DNA from: Streptomyces sp. NBC_00442 | GTDB lineage: Bacteria > Actinomycetota > Actinomycetes > Streptomycetales > Streptomycetaceae | Length of the DNA: 64,000 bases | Direction of reading: 5' to 3' | NCBI RefSeq assembly: GCF_036014195.1 | Contig: NZ_CP107918.1 | Location: 5,766,001 to 5,830,000, forward strand | Shown: piece by piece, positions 26,277-34,606 of the stretch | How positions within the stretch are numbered: the first letter of the stretch is position 1 | Layout: every line of letters starts with the position of its first letter | Program-made: the position numbers and the translations under genes | Notes under the pieces: model-generated | What the model was told of the DNA's origin: nothing | What the model saw: the letters and a program-made list of their open reading frames with translations, nothing else | The model's database searches: none

Positions 26277-27463
26277 ACCGACGGCGGGCGCAGGCCGTGG
26301 CTTCGGGGCGTGGAGCGCCACAGTTGGCGGCAGGCGAGGAAGGATGCCGCGACCAGGAGGCCGTTGCGGGTGGTGAGGAGGAGCAGGCCGAGCCAGTCGC
26401 CGGACACCACGTGCGAGAACCAGATCGGGAACTCCAGGAACGTCACGGCCGTCGCGGCCAGGACCAGCTGGGCGGGCCGGGTCATGGGGCTGCGGCGGAA
26501 GGCGAGGCACACCGCGGCGAGGCCGACCAGCCACAGGAGGTACTGGGGGCTGATGACCCGGCTCGTGGTGGTGAAGAGCAGCACCGCGGTGAACGCCGCG
26601 TCCGCGAGCGTGCTCGGACGCGCGGGGCCCCGGGCCCGCAGGCGCCACACCAGCAGCCAGCCGAACGCGAGCACGCTCAGCGCCATCGCGAGGGCGGACA
26701 CCAGCGGCACGTAGGGGCCGAGGAACTCCACCGAGCCGTAGTTCAGCTGCACCCGGCCCCGCCAGCCGAAGTGCCGGGCCACCTGGAAGACCAGCGCGCC
26801 GAGCGACTCGACCTCCGTACCGCGCTCGCGCTGGAAGGTGAGGAAGGCCAGCGCGCCCGGCGCCGCCGCCACGCAGGCCACCAGCAGGGCGGCCGCCGTG
26901 ACGACGGAGGTCGCCCAGGCCCGGCGCGGCGCGCGGACAAGCAGCAGCACCGGCCACACCTTGAGCAGCGCGCCGACGGCGGCCAGCGCGCCCAGGATCC
27001 GTGGATGGCGGATCCCCGCGAGCAGTGCCGCGACCGCGACGGCCGTCACCATCAGGTCGTACCGGGCGTACGCGGTGGGCCCGAGCAGGGGCACGCCGAG
27101 CGTCCACACCCAGGCCCCGTTCAGGGACTTGCCGGGCCGGCCCGCCGCGTACATCAGGAGGGCGAAGACCAGCGCGTCCGCGAGGAAAGCGAGGACGAAG
27201 AACGCCGACGCGTACGGCAGGAACGGCAGCGCCGCGGGGGAGAGGATCGCGAGGGCGGCGAGCGGCGGGTACTGCCAGGTCACGTCGTCCAGCGGATACG
27301 TGCCGGTGCCGAGCACCTGCGCCCAGCCCTGGTAGATGACGTGGACGTCGCTGGTGACGTCGGGGCCGGGCGGTGCCAGCACCCCGAAGACGCAGAGCAG
27401 CAGCGGATAGCGGGTCGCGGCCCAGGTGACCGGCACCGCCAGGGTGCGCCGGGGGATGCTCAT
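26237..27463 (-). CDS. GT87-type membrane mannosyltransferase (DUF2029)
   Basis: A 408-aa integral membrane glycosyltransferase of the GT-C fold, about ten helices, with SDVHVIYQGWAQVL and WQYPPLAAL in the first outer loop, the region holding the catalytic Asp in polyprenyl-phosphate-mannose-dependent enzymes such as Rv2181. It would elongate a mannan or lipoglycan on the outer side of the membrane. ATG 27463 is preferred; a frame extension to 27505 has no ribosome site. It lies beside the PimB-like gene, supporting a shared phosphatidylinositol mannoside/lipomannan role. It overlaps the MATE gene tail-to-tail. Confidence 0.85.
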   Translation of the reverse strand: MSIPRRTLAVPVTWAATRYPLLLCVFGVLAPPGPDVTSDVHVIYQGWAQVLGTGTYPLDDVTWQYPPLAALAILSPAALPFLPYASAFFVLAFLADALVFALLMYAAGRPGKSLNGAWVWTLGVPLLGPTAYARYDLMVTAVAVAALLAGIRHPRILGALAAVGALLKVWPVLLLVRAPRRAWATSVVTAAALLVACVAAAPGALAFLTFQRERGTEVESLGALVFQVARHFGWRGRVQLNYGSVEFLGPYVPLVSALAMALSVLAFGWLLVWRLRARGPARPSTLADAAFTAVLLFTTTSRVISPQYLLWLVGLAAVCLAFRRSPMTRPAQLVLAATAVTFLEFPIWFSHVVSGDWLGLLLLTTRNGLLVAASFLACRQLWRSTPRSHGLRPPSVQPARTTEPSASR

Positions 27464-27624
27464 GATGTCCGTCTCGTCCTCATATCGGGGCCCGGAGGCA
27501 GCCATGATGCCGGGTGCGCGGACACCTCGGCCGTCAGGCGCGGCCGGGCGCCCTCCGGTTCAACGGCGCCGCCCCGCGAGCGGCCCTTCGGCTCCGCGCC
27601 CCCGGTTCGGTACTGTCGGCGGCG

Positions 27625-28767
27625 ATGCACAAGACCTTGATCGTGACCAATGACTTTCCGCCGCGTCCCGGCGGGATCCAGGCGTTCCTGCACAACATGG
27701 CGCTGCGCCTCGACCCCGAACGGATCGTCGTCTACGCCTCGACGTGGAAGCGGAGTAGGGAAGGCGTCGAGGCGACCGCCGCGTTCGACGCCGAACAGCC
27801 GTTCACCGTCGTACGGGACCGCACGACGATGCTGCTGCCGACGCCCCGGGTCACCCGGCGTGCGGTCGCCCTGCTGCGCGAACACGGCTGCTCGTCGGTG
27901 TGGTTCGGGGCGGCCGCGCCGCTCGGTCTGATGGGGCCCGCGCTGCGCAGGGCCGGAGCCGAACGCCTGGTGGCGACCACACACGGGCACGAGGCGGGCT
28001 GGGCCCAACTGCCCGGTGCGCGAAGCCTGTTGAGACGGATCGGCGAGGGTACGGACACGATCACCTATCTCGGCGAGTACACCCGCTCGCGGATCGCCGG
28101 CGCGCTGACCGAGCAGGCCGCGGCCCGCATGGTCCAACTCCCGCCCGGCGTCGACGAGAAGACCTTCCACCCCGGCTCGGGGGGCGACGCGGTGCGCGCG
28201 CGGCTCGGGCTCGCGGACCGGCCGGTCGTGGTCTGCGTCTCGCGCCTCGTGCCGCGCAAGGGTCAGGACACGCTGATCCGCGCCATGCCGGCGATCCTCG
28301 CGCAGGTGCCGGACGCGGTGCTGCTCGTGGTGGGAGGCGGACCGTACGAGGCCGACCTGCGCAAACTCGCGCTCGACACCGGGGTCTCGTCCTCGGTCCG
28401 CTTCACCGGCGCGGTGCCGTGGGCGGAGCTGCCCGCGCACTACGGCGCCGGTGACGTCTTCGCCATGCCGTGCCGCACCCGGCGCGGCGGGCTCGACGTC
28501 GAGGGCCTCGGCATCGTGTACCTGGAGGCATCCGCGACCGGCCTGCCCGTCATCGCGGGCGACTCGGGCGGGGCGCCGGACGCGGTGCTCGACGGAGAGA
28601 CGGGGTGGGTGGTTCCGGGCGACTCCGCCGGGGCCGCGGCGGAGCGCGTCGTGACCCTGCTCCAGGATTCCGATCTGCGGCGGCGCATGGGGGAGCGGGG
28701 GCGGGCCTGGGTCGAGGAGAAGTGGCGCTGGGACCTCCTGGCGGAGAAGCTACGGGGCTTGCTGTAG
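27625..28767 (+). CDS. pimB: GT4 mannosyltransferase, PimB'-like
   Basis: A 380-aa cytoplasmic GT-B enzyme. By analogy with mycobacterial/corynebacterial PimB' it would add the second mannose from GDP-mannose to phosphatidylinositol mannoside. Motifs: N-terminal NDFPPRPGGIQAFL acceptor loop, SRLVPRKGQDTLI phosphate-binding segment, and the EGLGIVYLEASATGLPV EX7E motif. No ribosome site is seen before ATG 27625; TACTGT 8 nt upstream suggests a leaderless mRNA. In M. tuberculosis pimB' (Rv2188c) is likewise next to the acyl-CoA ligase fadD15. Confidence 0.88.
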   Translation: MHKTLIVTNDFPPRPGGIQAFLHNMALRLDPERIVVYASTWKRSREGVEATAAFDAEQPFTVVRDRTTMLLPTPRVTRRAVALLREHGCSSVWFGAAAPLGLMGPALRRAGAERLVATTHGHEAGWAQLPGARSLLRRIGEGTDTITYLGEYTRSRIAGALTEQAAARMVQLPPGVDEKTFHPGSGGDAVRARLGLADRPVVVCVSRLVPRKGQDTLIRAMPAILAQVPDAVLLVVGGGPYEADLRKLALDTGVSSSVRFTGAVPWAELPAHYGAGDVFAMPCRTRRGGLDVEGLGIVYLEASATGLPVIAGDSGGAPDAVLDGETGWVVPGDSAGAAAERVVTLLQDSDLRRRMGERGRAWVEEKWRWDLLAEKLRGLL

Positions 28768-28889
28768 CCCCGCCCGGGGGCGGCCCGGCCCGGGGGTGAC
28801 CCGGCCCAGGGGGTGACCCGGCCTAGGGGGTGCCCCGCCCAGGGGGTGCCCCGCGCCCCTGCAACCCGCTTTCGTCCGCGGGCCGTGGG

Positions 28890-29230
28890 CGGTTGCTCGC
28901 GCAGTTCCCCGCGCCCCTGGTAGGACGCTCGGCGCCGAGGGGTCGCGCCCGCCGCGGCGGAGCCGCGCAAGGTCACAGCCCCGCGTCCCTGGTAGGGCGC
29001 TCGGCGCCGAGGGGTCGCGCCCGCCGCGGCGGAGCCGCGCAAGGTCACAGCCCCGCGTCCCTGGTAGGGCGCTCGGCGCCGAGGGGTCGCGCCCGCCGCG
29101 GCGGAGCCGCGCAAGGTCACAGCCCCGCGCCCCCCCCCGGACCCCGGCGGGGGCTTCGCCCCCGGACCCCGGTTCGTTTTCGTCCGCGGGCCGTGCGTGG
29201 CTGGTCGCGCAGTTCCCCGCGCCCCTTACG
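28890..29230. repeat. Inverted copies of the GGGGCGCGGGGAACTGCGCG element
   Basis: CGCGCAGTTCCCCGCGCCCC occurs at about 28898-28917 and again at about 29205-29224, both on the complement strand relative to the copies at 17.2, 24.2 and 36.7 kb. They flank the 72-bp tandem array. Between the PimB gene and this point (28768-28860) is a run of near-identical GGGGGTGACCCGGCC-like short repeats. Confidence 0.65.
28921..29136. repeat. Tandem array, 3 x 72 bp
   Basis: Three almost identical 72-bp units begin at 28921, 28993 and 29065; each holds GCTCGGCGCCGAGGGGTCGC and GCGGCGGAGCCGCGCAAGGT. Unit 1 differs by one base near its start, and unit 3 ends differently (CCCCCCCC). The period is a multiple of three, so repetitive frames run through it, but composition and flanking repeats argue against a gene. 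Confidence 0.9.
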
Positions 29231-29247
29231 GGGCTTGGCAGAGGCAT

Positions 29248-29350
29248 CCTCAGCCCGTTATGGGGGTCCCCCCTGGCCCTTGAGGCCTTGGGGGAGATTG
29301 AGGGCGAGCGCCCCTAAGGCGCGAACGGGGTCCGGGGCAGAGCCCCAGGG
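29248..29350. repeat. Intergenic repeat module, inverted copy
   Basis: Reverse complement of the modules at 17022-17128 and 36511-36618, including GGGAGATTGAGGGCGAGCGC and the GGGGTCCGGGGCAGAGCCCC hairpin end. It ends about 10 bp from the stop codon of the acyl-CoA ligase gene, so it may serve as that gene's terminator. Confidence 0.8.
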
Positions 29351-29360
29351 GGCCGCACCC

Positions 29361-31157
29361 TCAGGGCGTGTAGATCGCCTCGATCTCGTTCGCGAAATCC
29401 TTCGCCACGACATTCCGCTTGAGCTTCAGCGAAGGCGTGATGTGCCCCGCCTCCTCCGTGAACTGCGCCCCCAGGATGCGGAACTTGCGTACCGACTCCG
29501 CCTTGGAGACCGCCGCGTTCCCGTCGTCCACCGCCCGCTGCACCTCCGCGAGGAGCTCCGCGTCGTCGCGCAGCGAGATCGCCGTGGACCCCACGGGCTT
29601 GCCGTTCTCCTCGGCCCAGCGGGCCAGGAACTCCTCGTCGAGGGTGATGAGCGCGCCGATGAACGGCCGCCCGTCGCCGACCACCATGCACTCCGCGACC
29701 AGCGCATGCGCACGGATGCGGTCCTCGATCACCGCCGGGGCGACGTTCTTGCCGCCCGCCGTCACGATGATCTCCTTCTTGCGGCCGGTGATCGCGAGGT
29801 AGCCGTCCTCGTCGAGGGTGCCGATGTCCCCGGTGTGGAACCAGCCGTCGGCCAGCGCGACCGCGGTCGCCGCCTCGTTGTTCCAGTACCCCTGGAACAG
29901 GTGCTCGCCGTGCAGCAGCACCTCCCCGTCGTCCGCGATCCGTACCACCGAGCCCGGCAGCGGCTGCCCGACCGTGCCGATCTTCGGCCGGTCCCACGGG
30001 TTGAACGCGGTCGCCGCGCACGACTCGGTGAGACCGTAGCCCTCAAGGACCGTGAAGCCGATGCCGCGGAAGAAGTGGCCGAGCCGCTCGCCCAGCGGCG
30101 CACCGCCGGAGATCGCGTACTCGCCGCGCCCGCCGAGCACCGCCCGCAGCTTGCTGTAGACGAGCTTGTCGAAGACCTTGTGCTTGATCCGCAGGCCCAC
30201 GGACGGGCCCGCGTCCGTGCTGAGCGCCGTGCTGTAGGCGATCGCGGTGTTCGCGGCCTTGTCGAAGATCGCGCCCTTGCCGTCGGCCTGCGCCTTGGCG
30301 CGCGCCGAGTTGTACACCTTCTCGAAGACGCGCGGCACTCCGAGGATCAACGTCGGCCGGAACGAGGCGAGTTCGTCGGTGAGGTTCTTGATGTCGGGGA
30401 CGCAGCCGAGCTTGATCGGCGCCATCACCGAGGCCACCTCGACCAGCCGCCCGAAGACGTGGGCCGCCGGCAGGAAGAGCAGCACCGAGCACTCGCCGGT
30501 GCGGAACAGGGGCTTGAGCCGCTCCACCACGTTGCCGCACTCCGCGAAGAACGCGCGGTGGGTCAGCACACAGCCCTTGGGGCGGCCGGTGGTGCCCGAG
30601 GTGTAGACGATCGTCGCCGGGTCGTCGGCGTGGGCCGAGGACATCCGCTGGTCGAGCAGGTCGTCGGAGACGTCCGCGCCCATCGCGGTGAGCCGCTCCA
30701 CGGCCGCCGCCTCGACCTCCCAGACGCTCTTGAGGGCGGGGAGCCCGGCCTGGACCGAGGACACCGAGGCGTGGTGCGCCGCGGACTCGACGATGGCGAG
30801 CGTCGCGCCCGAGTCGCCGAGGATCCACTGGATCTGCTCGGGCGAGCTGGTCTCGTACACCGGCACGGTGACCGCGCCCGCGCTCCAGATCGCGAAGTCG
30901 AGCAGCACCCACTCGTAGCGCGTGCGCGAGAGCAGGGCGACCCGGTCGCCCGCCTCGACGCCCGCGGCGATCAGGCCCTTGGCGACGGCGCGCACCTCGG
31001 CGAGGAACTGGCGGGCGGTGACATCGGCCCAGGGACCCGCGATCTTGCGGCCCATCACCGCGACATCGGGGTGCTGCGTGGCATTGCGGCGGATCAGATC
31101 CGTCAGGTTGCCGTCCGAAGGGACCTCGTACAGGGCCGGAAGGCTGAACTCGCGCAA
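29361..31157 (-). CDS. Long-chain fatty-acid-CoA ligase, FadD15-like
   Basis: Adenylate-forming enzyme (598 aa) that activates long-chain fatty acids to acyl-CoA. The AMP-binding signature YTSGTTGRPKG, the core GYGLTESCAA, and the C-terminal hinge ITGRKKEIIVTAGGKNVAP with WFHTGDIG before it are all present. It starts with TTG at 31157, behind AGGAGCAGCAGTC; no ATG or GTG fits better. Fatty-acyl supply for lipid or polyketide synthesis, or catabolism, are both possible. A palindromic site lies 133 bp upstream. Confidence 0.95.
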   Translation of the reverse strand: MREFSLPALYEVPSDGNLTDLIRRNATQHPDVAVMGRKIAGPWADVTARQFLAEVRAVAKGLIAAGVEAGDRVALLSRTRYEWVLLDFAIWSAGAVTVPVYETSSPEQIQWILGDSGATLAIVESAAHHASVSSVQAGLPALKSVWEVEAAAVERLTAMGADVSDDLLDQRMSSAHADDPATIVYTSGTTGRPKGCVLTHRAFFAECGNVVERLKPLFRTGECSVLLFLPAAHVFGRLVEVASVMAPIKLGCVPDIKNLTDELASFRPTLILGVPRVFEKVYNSARAKAQADGKGAIFDKAANTAIAYSTALSTDAGPSVGLRIKHKVFDKLVYSKLRAVLGGRGEYAISGGAPLGERLGHFFRGIGFTVLEGYGLTESCAATAFNPWDRPKIGTVGQPLPGSVVRIADDGEVLLHGEHLFQGYWNNEAATAVALADGWFHTGDIGTLDEDGYLAITGRKKEIIVTAGGKNVAPAVIEDRIRAHALVAECMVVGDGRPFIGALITLDEEFLARWAEENGKPVGSTAISLRDDAELLAEVQRAVDDGNAAVSKAESVRKFRILGAQFTEEAGHITPSLKLKRNVVAKDFANEIEAIYTP

Positions 31158-31289
31158 GACTGCTGCTCCTCATCGGGCGCCGGCGCCACGGCTCTGTGTG
31201 ATGCACCGGCTGCGGTCCAAGATCGGGCAGGTGCCCGGCGGATCCGTGGGGGGCGGAACTCTCCGAGCACGACTGGACTGCCCGGACGT

Positions 31290-31301
31290 TACCCATGGGT
31301 A
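31290..31301. promoter_or_regulatory. Perfect 12-bp palindrome between fadD and the phosphoesterase gene
   Basis: TACCCATGGGTA is its own reverse complement and lies in the 276-bp divergent gap. Size and position suit a TetR-type fatty-acid regulator operator. The regulator is not in the window apart from possibly the TetR fragment at the far end. Confidence 0.45.
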
Positions 31302-31433
31302 GTGGGTTCCCGATAGGGGGTTCTGGCCAGATGTTCGGTGCGTCACACAACTTTGACTCTGCTTCGCGCACAGTAGTCCACACCTTTGACCACTCGGAAG
31401 TAACCGCAGGTCCGACGGCCTAAGGTGGCTCGC

Positions 31434-32195
31434 ATGCGAGTTCATGTGGTCAGTGACGTGCACGGAAACGCCGAAGGTCTGGCACGGGCGGGCCAGGGCG
31501 CGGACGCGCTGGTCTGCCTGGGTGACCTGGTCCTCTTCCTCGACTACGCCGACCACGCGCGCGGCATCTTCCCCGACCTCTTCGGCGTCGAGAACGCCCA
31601 CCGGATCGTCGCCCTGCGCACCGCCCGGCGCTTCGACGAGGCCCGTGAGCTGGGGCGTTCGCTGTGGGCCGGCCTCGACCGCGAGGCCGCGATCGAGGCC
31701 GCGGTCCGACGCCAGTACGCCGAGCTGTTCGCCGCCTTCCCCACCCCGACGTACGCCACGTACGGCAACGTCGACATACCGGACCTCTGGCCGCAGTACG
31801 CGGGGCCGGGCACCACCGTCCTGGACGGCCAGCGCGTCGAGCTGGCCGGGCGTGTCTTCGGCTTCGTCGGCGGCGGCCTGCCCACCCCGATGCGCACCCC
31901 GTACGAGATCTCCGAGGAGGAGTACGCCGCCAAGGTCGAGGCGCTCGGCGAGGTCGACGTGCTCTGCTCGCACATCCCGCCCGAGGTCCCCGAGCTCGTG
32001 TACGACACCGTGGCCCGCCGCTTCGAGCGCGGTTCGCGCGCCCTGCTCGCCGCGATCAGGAAGACCCGGCCCCGCTACTCCCTGTTCGGCCACGTCCACC
32101 AGCCGCTGGCCCGCCGCATGCGGATCGGCCGCACCGAATGCGTGAACGTCGGCCACTTCGCCGCCACCTCACGGCCGTTCGCCCTGGAGTGGTGA
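31434..32195 (+). CDS. Calcineurin-like metallophosphoesterase
   Basis: A 253-aa cytoplasmic two-metal phosphohydrolase. All five family motifs are in order: SDVHGN (6-11), CLGDLV, YGNVD, CSHIPP and FGHVHQP. The substrate is unknown. ATG 31434 is chosen over GTG 31425; TAAGGT 7 nt upstream could be either a ribosome site (AAGGTGG) or a leaderless -10 box. It heads a run of same-strand genes up to glkA. Confidence 0.93.
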   Translation: MRVHVVSDVHGNAEGLARAGQGADALVCLGDLVLFLDYADHARGIFPDLFGVENAHRIVALRTARRFDEARELGRSLWAGLDREAAIEAAVRRQYAELFAAFPTPTYATYGNVDIPDLWPQYAGPGTTVLDGQRVELAGRVFGFVGGGLPTPMRTPYEISEEEYAAKVEALGEVDVLCSHIPPEVPELVYDTVARRFERGSRALLAAIRKTRPRYSLFGHVHQPLARRMRIGRTECVNVGHFAATSRPFALEW

Positions 32196-32388
32196 GCCGC
32201 CCCCCCGCCCGTCGCCCGCCCGTGGCGATCCGGCCACCTCCCGTCCCTCGCCCGCGCGGGGTGGCCCGGCCACTGGACCGGCCACCGGCCCGTACGCGAT
32301 AGCCTGCACACACCTCCCCACCGCCGCAGGCCCCGCCGGGCGGGGGAGACCCAGACCCACCGGACCGCGCACTGGAGGAGCCACGACG

Positions 32389-32868
32389 ATGGCGGAACAC
32401 ACCAGCTCGTCTATCACCATCGAGGCGGCCCCCGCCGACGTCATGGGAGTGATCGCGGACTTCGCCCGCTACCCGGAGTGGACCGGTGAGGTGAAGGAGG
32501 CCGAGGTGCTCTCCACCGACGCCCGGGGCCACGCCGAGAAGGTGCGCCTGCTGCTCGACGCGGGAGCCATCAAGGACGACCACACCCTCGCCTACACCTG
32601 GCAGGGCGACACGGTCAGCTGGACGCTGGTCAAGTCCCAGATGCTGCGCACCCTCGACGGCTCGTACACCCTCGCCGACGCCCCCGGCGGGCAGACCGAG
32701 GTCACCTACCGGCTGACCGTCGACGTCAAGATCCCGATGCTCGGCATGATCAAGCGCAAGGCCGAGAAGGTCATCATCGACCGCGCGCTCGCCGGCCTGA
32801 AGAAGCGCGTCGAGAGCGGGCCGGGCGAGGCGGCGGCCGGTTCCGCCGACGGGGCCGAGAAGCTCTAG
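32389..32868 (+). CDS. SRPBCC/START-like lipid-binding fold protein
   Basis: A 159-aa protein with the polyketide-cyclase/START-like fold: N-terminal SSITIEAAPADVMGVIADFARYPEW strand-helix and C-terminal long helix (RKAEKVIIDRALAGLKKRVES). Such folds bind lipids or hydrophobic ligands. It is the counterpart of Rv2185c, which also adjoins an ArsA-like gene. ATG 32389 has GGAGGAG. The next gene starts 2 bp after its stop, so the two are translated together. Confidence 0.9.
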   Translation: MAEHTSSSITIEAAPADVMGVIADFARYPEWTGEVKEAEVLSTDARGHAEKVRLLLDAGAIKDDHTLAYTWQGDTVSWTLVKSQMLRTLDGSYTLADAPGGQTEVTYRLTVDVKIPMLGMIKRKAEKVIIDRALAGLKKRVESGPGEAAAGSADGAEKL

Positions 32869-32870
32869 AC

Positions 32871-34001
32871 GTGCGTACGGTCCTGGTCACCGGCCCCGGC
32901 GGCGCGGGCCGCACCACCGTCGCGGCGGCGACCGCACGCGCCGCCGCCCGCCGCGGCGCCCGGGTCACCCTGCTGACCTCGGACCGGCTGCCCGGTGACC
33001 TCGCCGGGGTCACCGTGCGGCGCATCGACGCGGCGGCCCACTTCCGCGCCGAACTCCTCGCCTTCCAGGACCGCGCGGGCGCCGCCCTCGACCTGCTGGG
33101 CGCCTCCCGCCTCGACGCCGAGGAACTCACCGAACTTCCCGGCGCCGAACAGCTCGCCCTGCTCAGCGCCCTGCGCGAGGCCGCGGCCGAAGAACCCGGG
33201 CTGCTCGTCGTCGACCTCCCGCCGGCCGACCGGGCGCTCGCCCTGCTCGCCCTGCCCGAGCAGCTGCGCCGCTATCTGCGCCGGCTCCTGCCGCCCGAAC
33301 GCCAGGCCGCCCGCTCGCTGCGCCCGGTCCTCGCCCAGCTCGCCGGGGTCCCCATGCCCGCGCAGTGGCTGTACGAGACCGCCGCGCGCTGGGATCTCGA
33401 ACTCGCCGCGGTGCAGGGCGTCATCGAGGACCCCGGCACGACGGTACGGCTCGTCGCGGAGCCCGGAGAGGCCGCGGCCGAAGCCCTGCGCACCGCCCGG
33501 CTCGGCCTCGCCGTCCAGCGGCTCGCCCTCGACACGGTGGTCGCCAACCGGCTGCTGCCCGCCGAGACCCCCGACCCCTGGCTCGCCGGGCTCGTCGCCC
33601 AGCAGCGCAAACATCTGGCCGAGCTGACCGACGAGTACCCCGCGGTGTGCGAGGTGGCGCACCTCGGGCGCGACCCGCGCGGCGACGACGACCTGGAGCT
33701 CCTCGGCCTCGGGCCCGGCCCGTCCGGGCCCGGCGACGCCGGCCCGCGGTGGACCGTCACCGACCGGCTCGCCGACGACGACGTCCTGGTGTGGAGCCTG
33801 CCGCTGCCCGGCGCCGTCAAGGAGGGACTCTCGCTGGTGCGGCGCGGCGACGAACTCCTGCTCACCGTCGGCCCGTTCCGCCGCATCGTGCCGCTGCCGT
33901 CCGCGCTGCGCCGCTGCACCGTCACGGGGGCCGGCCTGCACGACGGCGTCCTGGAGATCCGTTGCGCACCGGATCCCGAGCTGTGGCCCCGCGGACGCTG
34001 A
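32871..34001 (+). CDS. ArsA/Get3-like protein with degenerate P-loop
   Basis: A 376-aa member of the anion-transporting ATPase family. The N-terminal P-loop reads VTGPGGAGRTT, where active members have GKGGVGKTT: both the signature Lys and the Walker A Lys are lost (Pro and Arg). The C-terminal part (about 305-370) is an HSP20-like beta domain (WSLPLPGAVKEGLSLVRRGD). It is therefore doubtful as an ATPase and may act as a scaffold or chaperone. GTG 32871 is 2 bp after the SRPBCC stop. Related to Rv2184c. Confidence 0.88.
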   Translation: MRTVLVTGPGGAGRTTVAAATARAAARRGARVTLLTSDRLPGDLAGVTVRRIDAAAHFRAELLAFQDRAGAALDLLGASRLDAEELTELPGAEQLALLSALREAAAEEPGLLVVDLPPADRALALLALPEQLRRYLRRLLPPERQAARSLRPVLAQLAGVPMPAQWLYETAARWDLELAAVQGVIEDPGTTVRLVAEPGEAAAEALRTARLGLAVQRLALDTVVANRLLPAETPDPWLAGLVAQQRKHLAELTDEYPAVCEVAHLGRDPRGDDDLELLGLGPGPSGPGDAGPRWTVTDRLADDDVLVWSLPLPGAVKEGLSLVRRGDELLLTVGPFRRIVPLPSALRRCTVTGAGLHDGVLEIRCAPDPELWPRGR

Positions 34002-34070
34002 ACGCAGTACCGCCGTTCGGGTAACGTCGAAGGAAACAACACCGTAGGAAACCAGCTGCTGGAGTCCGCC

Positions 34071-34502
34071 ATGAGCGAAGCCACCGAGCGCCCCGCACCC
34101 GACGCGGATGCCTGGGCCGACGCCTGCGCCGAGGACCTGGCGGCCGAGAAGGAGCGCCTGCGCGCCGAGTACGGCACCCCACCGGGCTCCGCCGCCGAGG
34201 AGCTGCGCAAGCTGTTCGACGCCGTGGCCGACAAGGTCGGCGGCATCTTCGCCGGCCCGGCGGGTCTCTCCGGCATGGCCGCACAGGGCGCCGTGCAGCA
34301 GCTGATCAGCCAGGCGAAGTCGGCCGTCGAGCCCGTCATCGAGCGCAACCCCGAGGTCTTCGACCACCTGGCCGCGGCCGGCGGCGAGCTGCTGGCCGCC
34401 TACCGGTCGGCCGTCGAGGGCCATGAGCGCCGCTGGACGTCCGACGACACGAGCAAGCGCGACGAGGGCCCCGGCCCGACCGAACACATCGACCTCGACT
34501 GA
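34071..34502 (+). CDS. DUF5304 protein preceding glucokinase
   Basis: A 143-aa acidic cytoplasmic protein with a central amphipathic helical region (AAEELRKLFDAVADKVGGIF, VQQLISQAKSAVEPVIERN) and a disordered acidic tail. It corresponds to S. coelicolor SCO2127, a gene reported to influence glucose uptake/glkA expression and carbon catabolite repression; that role is literature memory, not visible here. ATG 34071 has CTGGAG upstream. It lies 104 bp before glkA. Confidence 0.85.
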   Translation: MSEATERPAPDADAWADACAEDLAAEKERLRAEYGTPPGSAAEELRKLFDAVADKVGGIFAGPAGLSGMAAQGAVQQLISQAKSAVEPVIERNPEVFDHLAAAGGELLAAYRSAVEGHERRWTSDDTSKRDEGPGPTEHIDLD

Positions 34503-34606
34503 ACCCCCGGTCTCACCCCCCGGACGAAGGCGGGCTCGGCACGCTGGATGCCGCCCCGCCTCGGGTACGGTTGGCCGTAGCGGGGCTCGACCGAACTGAG
34601 GGATTC

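Noticed and set aside
28440..29120. Open frame with 24-residue repeats on the minus strand
   Set aside because: It arises from the 72-bp tandem array and runs antisense into the PimB-like gene; no start or composition supports a protein.
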